Shown here: positions 57,262 to 64,000 of the stretch, in pieces
Position numbering within the stretch: position 1 is the stretch's first letter
Layout of the letters: each line of letters begins with the position of its first letter
DNA from: Tubulanus polymorphus
Lineage: Eukaryota > Nemertea > Palaeonemertea > Tubulaniformes > Tubulanidae
Assembly (NCBI RefSeq): GCF_964204645.1
Contig: NC_134029.1
Span: forward strand, 11,522,850-11,586,849
Direction of reading: 5' to 3'
Length of the DNA stretch: 64,000 nucleotides
Notes under the pieces: generated by a model
What the model was told of the DNA's origin: nothing
The model's database searches: none
What the model saw: only the letters and a program-made list of their open reading frames with translations
Made by a program: the position numbers and the translations under genes

Positions 57262-59460
57262 TTCCCCAAATTTCTTAAAACTTCGATTTCAATTTTGCAA
57301 TTCCACATTAGCTTATCCCAGAAATTCTACATTTTTTCGCAGGGGTCAAATAATTTATTAAAGTTAATTTTCTTGTTTGCCATAGTTTTATGTGCATATA
57401 CCGGGACGATCTAACAATGAAGTTATCACTTCATTTGAATAAATTCTTAATTACAGTAATATTAATTCACAATATTTTTTCTTATGTTTGGTGATTTCTT
57501 GCAACTTATCATTGCCAAGTCTCATACAAGTAGTAGCTGAATGAAAGTACAGTTAGGCTGAACCTGATAACCCAAATTAAGTGCTAGCATGGAACTAAAG
57601 ATTATTTTGATTCTATTTTCGGTGTTATTGAAATTCGTTAATAAAGGTTCAACCGTCATAGTATACTGTACTTAGCATTGCTACGATTGGGTGCCATATT
57701 TCTACAAGGAGGAAGGAGTCTTTAAGTGTCTTTGTTCCCGGGTAGGGTACCTGGTTTACTTTCTCTTTCGACTTGCTTCGAGACTACTATCTGCAATGTA
57801 TTGCATGCTTTGATTTGTCTGGCCTATAGGAGTTGAATGATATTTTCCCATACACAGGCTTGGCTTTAGTGTAGATGAAGGCTAGGCACTGCACATTGTG
57901 GATTGACTGGAACTCTTAACTCACAAAATTAAACGAGTCAACAAGAAAGATCCAATAATTGGACATTTGTCTAACTATATTATTTAACAGCTTGAAATAA
58001 TACATAACACATTCTGCAAGAGTACACAAAGGAAATCAGTTCTTACATTATATCAGAATCAATAGTTCAATTAACTCTGGCTAGAATTCTGGTTCCATTG
58101 CTTCATATTCCAATGAAATCCACTAGCATACCTTAGAATATCGCTTAGCTTAAGACTAAAAGTTTGGTACCAGGAAACGGAAGAAAAAGTGGTGTACTGT
58201 ACATCCGCAATTGACTTATTTCTCTCTGGTTGAATCAAGTTATTATTGAAATAGCATTCGAATAGCCATTTTATTTTTAAAAATTGTGTCGTTCAGCTAT
58301 CCTGCTGCAAATTTCGCAGTTGAAGTTTACTGGTGCCAGCTGATTTCTCAGTATCTCAAAAAATTTGCACATTCTAAGCCTGAATCTAAAAATAGAAAAA
58401 GGTGCATTTTAGTAGGATATAAAAGAATAGTGGCTAATACACCCGGGACTATATAGCCTATGGGGTGGGCCTAGTTTGAAAGCACTGAGGTCCGAGGGAA
58501 CAGCACTTAGTAAATAAATACTGAAATTAAACTTACAAAACACCCAGTACTTGAGATGATGTACTTGACAAGAAGTGTCTCCAGCTAAGCAAATCAACTC
58601 TGTCTATGACTCCTCCTTTTATAGATTCAGTAGTAGTCTAAAAATAAGAATCGGTACATTTTTCTAACAGTTGGTATCTCATTTCTTAAAAAAAAACTAA
58701 TTATTATCACGCCACAGCAAATAAATTATTCACAGTTGTTGAAGGGTTTGCCCGATTTCTTTTGGTTGACGCTAATCAGTATGACCCATACGTAGGGGCC
58801 TACTGCATGCCATTGGCGTCAATCCATTCCATTCCATTCCACAGTGAATTAAAAAGAAATTTAGTAAGATCCCTTTTGTCCAAAAGCTGCATCATTTATA
58901 TAACTAGCTGTCAAATTTAATTTACCTCCTTCAGAGAATACCATAGTGACAAAGTCCGTCGCCCATCAACGTGTTGACAAAAGAAAAGTTGCTCCATGTT
59001 TTATACATGAACGTTCAAATAAGATATTTTGCGTCTTGCAGGGAATATTGATATATTATAGTGTTTAAGTTGGCTTGCACGGTTTGTGAATGGGTTTTCC
59101 TCATTATGCTGCCTGTATGCATTAAAAATCCGGATTTCAAGCGAATTAATTTGTCCAACAAGTGGCCGCAAAAGGTAGAAAGTTTCTTTTGTCAAATGTC
59201 GTATAGCGCCGCTGCGGTCGAAAATCGAACTAATCTGTCAATTCGTTAATTTTCTAAGTGAGAAGACGCCGCGTTCAGTTCGCAGTGCACTGTACGTACA
59301 GTTTTTCGATACACTGCTGTTCAGCAAATTTGTTTTGAAGTTGAAGTTCACAGCGCGCTATTCAGTTTTCAGAAGTAGAGGGCTAAAATAACATCATTCG
59401 TAAGATCTCAGATTGAATATTTTCATTAAAAAACATATATAAATTAAATATTATTACACT
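57262..59460. other. intergenic, no gene seen
   Basis: AT-rich unique-looking sequence. A short CATTCCATTCCATTCC run lies near 58823. Small ORFs at 58409-58597 and 59061-59249 have no recognisable domain or splice context. Confidence 0.5.
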
Positions 59461-60374
59461 CTTCCATTCGTCCAATTCTTCCAATTCGTCCAATTCGTCC
59501 ACTCGTCCACTTATAAGAATTCTAAATTCTAACATATTCATATTTTGTAACTAATATACTTTATATTTTCAGCTAATATGATTTATATTTTCAGCTCATA
59601 TATTTCATATTTTAACACTGGAAAGGTAGAAATTATATTCAAATTTATATTTATTTTTATAGTAATTCTATGAGTCTATCAGATAAATATCATATTCTTT
59701 ACGCAGCACTAGAATATGATATAATTCTTTAAATTGATACTAGCTATTGTCTCTATTTGCTAACTGGGTTAAATAATATTTTAAATCGATCCAAATAGAA
59801 AAACCTTAGAATTGAATAAGTTAGTGTTGCTTAAGAATCTTATTGTTTTTCTAATGTTTTTTTATTAATTCTTGTTTACTTTAAATTTCTTTACATTTGA
59901 CTAGAAAAACAATAAACTAACTAACTTAGTATCACTCGTATTATTCTAGTCTGCGTAAAGATACTACCAATATCACATATTAAAAGATTACGTATTTAAT
60001 ACATTAATACCTCAACCCCCCTTTTAATTAACTAATATTTCAGCCAATATATTTTATACTTTCAACTAATTTAACAGTCTGATTCTTAATTTATCATTTA
60101 GTTTATGAATATACAATCTACTCAATTTAATGCCTAAACAGTTTAACAATTTAACACTGAATATAAATTTATAAAATAAAATGAAATTATTATTTGAAAT
60201 ATTATAGAATTTAGATTGTGTATAAGTGTACGAGTGTACGAATTGGAAGAATTGGAAGACTCGTACCATTCGTACTATTCGTACCATTCTTCCAATTGGT
60301 CCACTCGTACCATTCTTCCAATTATAAATTATAGTATATTTCTATAAAAAGATTATTTTTTTTTATTTTCAAAC
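59461..60374. repeat. AT-rich segment with TTCGTCCAATTC-type repeats
   Basis: 59463-59513 repeats CGTCCAATTC/CTTCCAATTC; 60228-60330 has GTACGAATTGGAAGA and the inverted form TACCATTCTTCCAATT. These could be an inverted pair framing the segment. No coding signal. Confidence 0.5.
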
Positions 60375-60677
60375 TTAATTTGAATTATAAAATTTTTCAT
60401 TAAGTTCATGAATATAATTGTGATTTCTTAATGATTTTTCATTTTTATATCTTTTATTACATATTTCACAGCATTTAATATTATTCAATCTATCTGAGAT
60501 ATAATTTATATTATCTTTTAAGTCTGTATATTTAATTTTACAGTTATCATAGAATTCTAACAGCTGTTTCAAACTATAAACTGAAAAAGAAACCATTCCA
60601 GAAACCATAATGATTAACTTCATATTCTGTTGATTATTATATATAAGTTGTAATAAATTTAATATATTTTCACTCAT
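60375..60677 (-). CDS. small membrane protein with C2H2 finger, virus-like
   Basis: 100 residues. A hydrophobic stretch at about residues 19-36 (KLIIMVSGMVSFSVYSLK), a helical middle, and a C-terminal finger CEICNKRYKNEKSLRNHNYIH. Four bases after the end of the next ORF upstream, same strand, so the two look like a compact viral-style pair. Not recognised; it may be a remnant. Confidence 0.4.
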   Translation of the reverse strand: MSENILNLLQLIYNNQQNMKLIIMVSGMVSFSVYSLKQLLEFYDNCKIKYTDLKDNINYISDRLNNIKCCEICNKRYKNEKSLRNHNYIHELNEKFYNSN

Positions 60678-60681
60678 TTAA

Positions 60682-60897
60682 TTATTCGATTAATTCACTA
60701 ATCTGATTCAATATTAACTTTTTATGATTATTTTCATTTCCATTTAATTTCTCTAACTTTTTACTCAATTTCATGTTTTCATTCATTAGATCTTTACTAA
60801 TATTCTCGTAATAAAAGTAAAGTGCAGCAAATATTAAACCTCCAGCAACTAAATAATGTTTTAAATCACTAATTCCGGTTGGAATGAAACCATCCAT
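60682..60897 (-). CDS. small membrane protein with coiled coil, virus-like
   Basis: 71 residues. One membrane helix at about residues 14-30 (HYLVAGGLIFAALYFYY), then a charged coiled-coil-like tail (LMNENMKLSKKLEKLNGNEN). Very AT-rich codons. Function unknown; grouped with its neighbours by strand, spacing and composition. Confidence 0.4.
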   Translation of the reverse strand: MDGFIPTGISDLKHYLVAGGLIFAALYFYYENISKDLMNENMKLSKKLEKLNGNENNHKKLILNQISELIE

Positions 60898-61068
60898 TAA
60901 TCTAAGAAAAAAATTAATAAATTGATAAATATTTAATATTTTATAATCATTTTTAAGATATCAAACTTTTATATGATTAAATCAAATAACAATTAAACTT
61001 ACTGTCTAACAGTTATTCATTAACTAATTTCTCAATGTTTTAACTATTATATATTTGAAACATACAGC

Positions 61069-61540
61069 TTAATCTTTTTTCAATATACATTTATTATTCT
61101 TTTCATATTCGATATGTTTAATTGTTTGATAATGTTTTGATTTATGTGATTTTAAATATTTACCACCACAATCACAATACACTTTCTCATTAGAATTGAC
61201 CTTTTTAAATTCATCATCTAAATTACATTGAATTCCAATATCTTTATAAGAATTATTATCATTAACTGATTCACATTGAATTCCAATATTTGATGAATTT
61301 TCATTATAGATAATTTGTTTATTATCAAAATTGAAATAATATAATTGTCTTTTTTCAATTCTTAAGTTAATCAAATCATTGTAACTTTTAGAAAGTATTA
61401 AATCACTATCTCTTTCATTAAAAGGAATTTGAAGAATATTTATTATGTTTTCATCTAAATTACCTTTACAATTTAAAACTGTATTAAATATTTTAGGATT
61501 TTTAGCACCAACAAAACTTTTATTAAAATAAATCTAACTC
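61069..61540 (-). pseudogene. zinc-finger ORF fragment, virus-like
   Basis: Frame open from about 61536 (no ATG until 61374) to TAA 61069-61071. Early part NKSFVGAKNPKIFNTVL; then two copies of IGIQC (SSNIGIQCES, YKDIGIQCNL); then a finger of the type CDCGGKYLKSHKSKHYQTIKH, common in AT-rich large DNA viruses and related mobile elements. Lies next to tandem repeats shared with the polymerase remnant at 48 kb. Confidence 0.45.
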
Positions 61541-61545
61541 ATACA

Positions 61546-61790
61546 ATTATTCAATGTTAAAATATGAATTATTTCACTCACACTTTACTCACACATTTTA
61601 TGTTTAAAAATAAGAATCTAACGCATATAAATATAAATATTCAATGTTTTAAATATGAATTATTTTACTCACACTTTACTCACACTGTTTATGTTTAAAA
61701 ATAGAATCTAACGCATATAAATATAAATATTCAATGTTTTAAATATGAATTATTTCACTCACACTTTACTCAAACTTTTTATGTTTAAAA
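61546..61790 (+). repeat. about 90-bp tandem units, three copies
   Basis: AATATGAATTATTTCACTCA recurs at about 61561, 61652 and 61742 with CATATAAATATAAATATTCA between. Similar to 48585-48665. Confidence 0.8.
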
Positions 61791-62039
61791 ATTGATCTTT
61801 TATTATTCGAAATCTATATTTGATCTTATTTATCTAGATTATTATGCTAACACTTTACTCACACTTTTAAAATATGAAATTATTAGAGTATATAGGAAAG
61901 TCGTGGTTCAGGCCAAAGGTCGAAGGGTCGAGCTCTTAAAAAATAAAAATAAATTCTCGCGTCACGTCCGATAGCTCTGAAAGCAAACTAAGAAGTGACC
62001 GCGTCACTAGTGTCAAATGATCAGTGTCACGGATATCAA

Positions 62040-62565
62040 GATCGGCCCTCTCTCGAGTCCTTTTACGGGGCAATAAGTTGAATCGGGTCCTCTCACGGGA
62101 CAATGTTTAGAATCGATCCTCTCACGGGACATTGTTTAAAAAATCGGGGTCCCACGGGACGACAGTGTGTCAGAACCGGGTCCTCTCACGGGACTATAAA
62201 ATTGGGGTCCTCTCGCGTGACAGTGTGTTGAATCGGGTCCTCTCACGGGGCAGTATTTGAAATTAGGTCCTCTCACGGGAAATTAGTAAAAATATGGTCC
62301 TCTCACGGGGCAGATTTACAATCGGGTCCTCTCACGGGACTACTAGGGAATTGGGGTCCTCTCACGGGAATTATTTAAAATCGGGGCCTCTCACGGGACA
62401 CAGTGTGTTAACCCGGGTCGGCGCTCACGGGACATTAGGCCTATTTAAAATCAAGGTCCTCTCACGGGACAGTATTTGAAATTGGTTCCTCTCACGGAAC
62501 AGTATTCAAAATCGGCCTCTCATGGGGGTGGTATTTTGAATCGGGGGCCTCTCACGGGACCTACT
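62040..62565 (+). repeat. degenerate array of TCCTCTCACGGG units
   Basis: About 17 units of 25-40 bp, each built on GG(G)TCCTCTCACGGGACA followed by a variable AT-rich spacer. An inverted single copy, TGTCCCGTGAGAGGACCC, is at about 62808-62825. Probably the subterminal repeats of a non-autonomous element. Confidence 0.85.
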
Positions 62566-63554
62566 AATTCAAACTTAGATAACTTGAAGTCCTTTTGCAA
62601 TCTGCGTGGAATTCATCTCCTATCCCTGGCCCAGCAGTAAATTAGAATATATCGGCATTTATCTATGTATAAATGTTAAAATGTTATAATTGCAATCGAC
62701 TATAATTGAATTGTATTTATAAATCGTTAAAGCGCTGAATGCATAAGAATATTGGGACTCGAAACCGCTAGCATTTAAATCGACGTTTCATGTAAGAATT
62801 CTACATTTGTCCCGTGAGAGGACCCATGTCTCGTCGCTGCAGTTATAACTTATATGCTGCTTGTTTATGTTGGTTACTGTCACTCTTAGTTAGTTACCTA
62901 ATCGTTGGTGGTAAGCTTTTTATAATTGGATGGGCTTATACCAACGGCTTATATATGTGGTTTGTGAAAATATCCGATCGTGAAACTAAACCACAGACAG
63001 GTACTGACTGACTCTGACCTACTACTAGTAGCCTACCTGCTGACGAGTGCCGAACACAACCAACTACGATACGAAACTATTTTTCTGTCACAACATCGTG
63101 AGTATGAATGAATGATCAGATAATTTCTGTTTGCTTATCTGTCAGGCGCGGATCCAGGGCCATACAGTGACTACAGCACAGTGAAAAAAGGGCACCAACT
63201 TTGAAAAGGGCCAGTATTAATGGCCAGCGAACGAGTTTGAGTTTGGGTGCTATTCATTGGTCAATGGTATCATGCCACTAAATTTGTCTTCACGTTTGTG
63301 CCTTTTTTAGATTTTTGGTCGAAATTTGCCCTTTTTCGATTAAATTTATAGAGCGACAATAATTTCTTTTTAAGAATAGTTCTCTTTTGAGTAAAAAAAT
63401 GCCTTAAGCCTGGCGCACACGAGGCAATTTTTAGTCGCCTGTTGCTGCAACCGATCTTTGAGCAACCATTGAGCAATCGAATGCTTGGTGTCGCCCGTGT
63501 GCTACCACTGGAGACGGACAAGCGATTATTATCTTTCCTGGCAAACATCTGTAT
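62566..63554. other. intergenic with partial repeats
   Basis: 62885-62950 duplicates 63557-63616 (TTAGTTACCTAATCGTTGG and on). 62955-63005 matches 9925-9975 inverted. A small ORF at 63270-63557 has no known domain. No gene seen. Confidence 0.45.
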
Positions 63555-64000
63555 CATTAGTTAGTTACCTAATCGTTGGTGGTAAGCTTTTTATAATCGG
63601 ATGGGCTTATACCAACGTTAGGGATGACAAGGGCCAAAACTCGGTTGAAAAAAGTAACACTTCAAAAATATACTTTCTATTCACTTCAGTCCATAATTAA
63701 TGGCTCAATTCACAAACTAACACAGGTACCTTTCGAAATAATCCAATTTTATGTATGTTTCGAGTGATTAATCAACATTATTTTGAGAAATTAATTAATT
63801 TCTCAGCAAATTTCGCCATTAGCCGCCATTTCTCTGTATTGCACATGTGGCATGATAAGACAAGGGGACCTACAAGGATTTTTATAAAACTTCCAAGACG
63901 AAACGACAATTTTTATTTTTGATGGTTTTCCAACTTACATTTCAAATCTTCGTGTTTTCCAAGATAAATAATGAAGTAATAAATTTTGGTAAAAGAAAAA
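63555..64000 (+). repeat. dispersed repeat, partner of 10320-10735
   Basis: From TTAGTTACCTAATCGTTGG to the window end it matches the inverse of the lipoxygenase intron repeat over most of its length, with many substitutions. It continues past the window. Confidence 0.65.

Overview
This is invertebrate animal nuclear DNA. Genes have introns with GT-AG borders, the sequence is AT-rich, and most of it is transposable elements. BEL/Pao and Gypsy LTR retrotransposons, APE-type LINEs, TTAA-flanked miniature elements and scattered TAGGCCTA-like words together suggest a marine invertebrate. I cannot name the species.

The only host gene I can support is the 5' half of an animal lipoxygenase on the minus strand, left part of the window. 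Six exons (385-480, 901-1033, 1803-1900, 2347-2484, 4346-4390, 10807-11307) have matching splice phases and encode the PLAT domain plus the first part of the catalytic domain, about 337 codons. One exon is only 45 bp. Its introns carry several MITEs. The iron-binding 3' exons lie beyond the left edge.

11.65-26.2 kb is a nest three deep. A small terminal-inverted-repeat element is split by a BEL/Pao retrotransposon (11750-25974, minus), whose pol gene is split by a Gypsy element (15532-23107, plus) with near-identical LTRs and a 4-bp TTTG target duplication. The Gypsy copy has no visible gag, one in-frame TAG, a frameshift, a 328-bp tandem duplication and an unidentified 3' reading frame. 28.35-33.80 kb is a satellite: six nearly identical copies of a 907-bp unit that contains a dead LINE fragment.

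35.16-54.56 kb is a large inverted repeat with arms of about 2 kb. The arms carry the LTR end, primer-binding site and leader of a second Gypsy family. The right arm is uninterrupted. The left arm contains a 734-bp MITE and a 9.5-kb block of two same-strand LINEs, so the right arm serves as the empty site for both events. Both LINEs have intact ORF2, and in both ORF2 follows ORF1 in the same frame after a single UAG with no ATG. Conserved residues start just after the stop, which suggests readthrough or reinitiation. The 5.2-kb centre holds a broken gene resembling the N-terminal region of Maverick/virus-type family B DNA polymerases, a 90-bp-arm hairpin, a foldback element and a decayed Gypsy gag-pol.

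The right end (54.8-64 kb) has a 1.13-kb TIR transposon, a largely featureless stretch with one possible exon, a second AT-rich virus-like segment sharing upstream repeats with the polymerase remnant, a 17-copy array built on TCCTCTCACGGG, and a copy of a repeat also found next to lipoxygenase exon 1.

Apart from the lipoxygenase, the genes seen here serve the mobile elements themselves. I found no bacterial-type operon, CRISPR array or convincing intact tRNA or rRNA gene.
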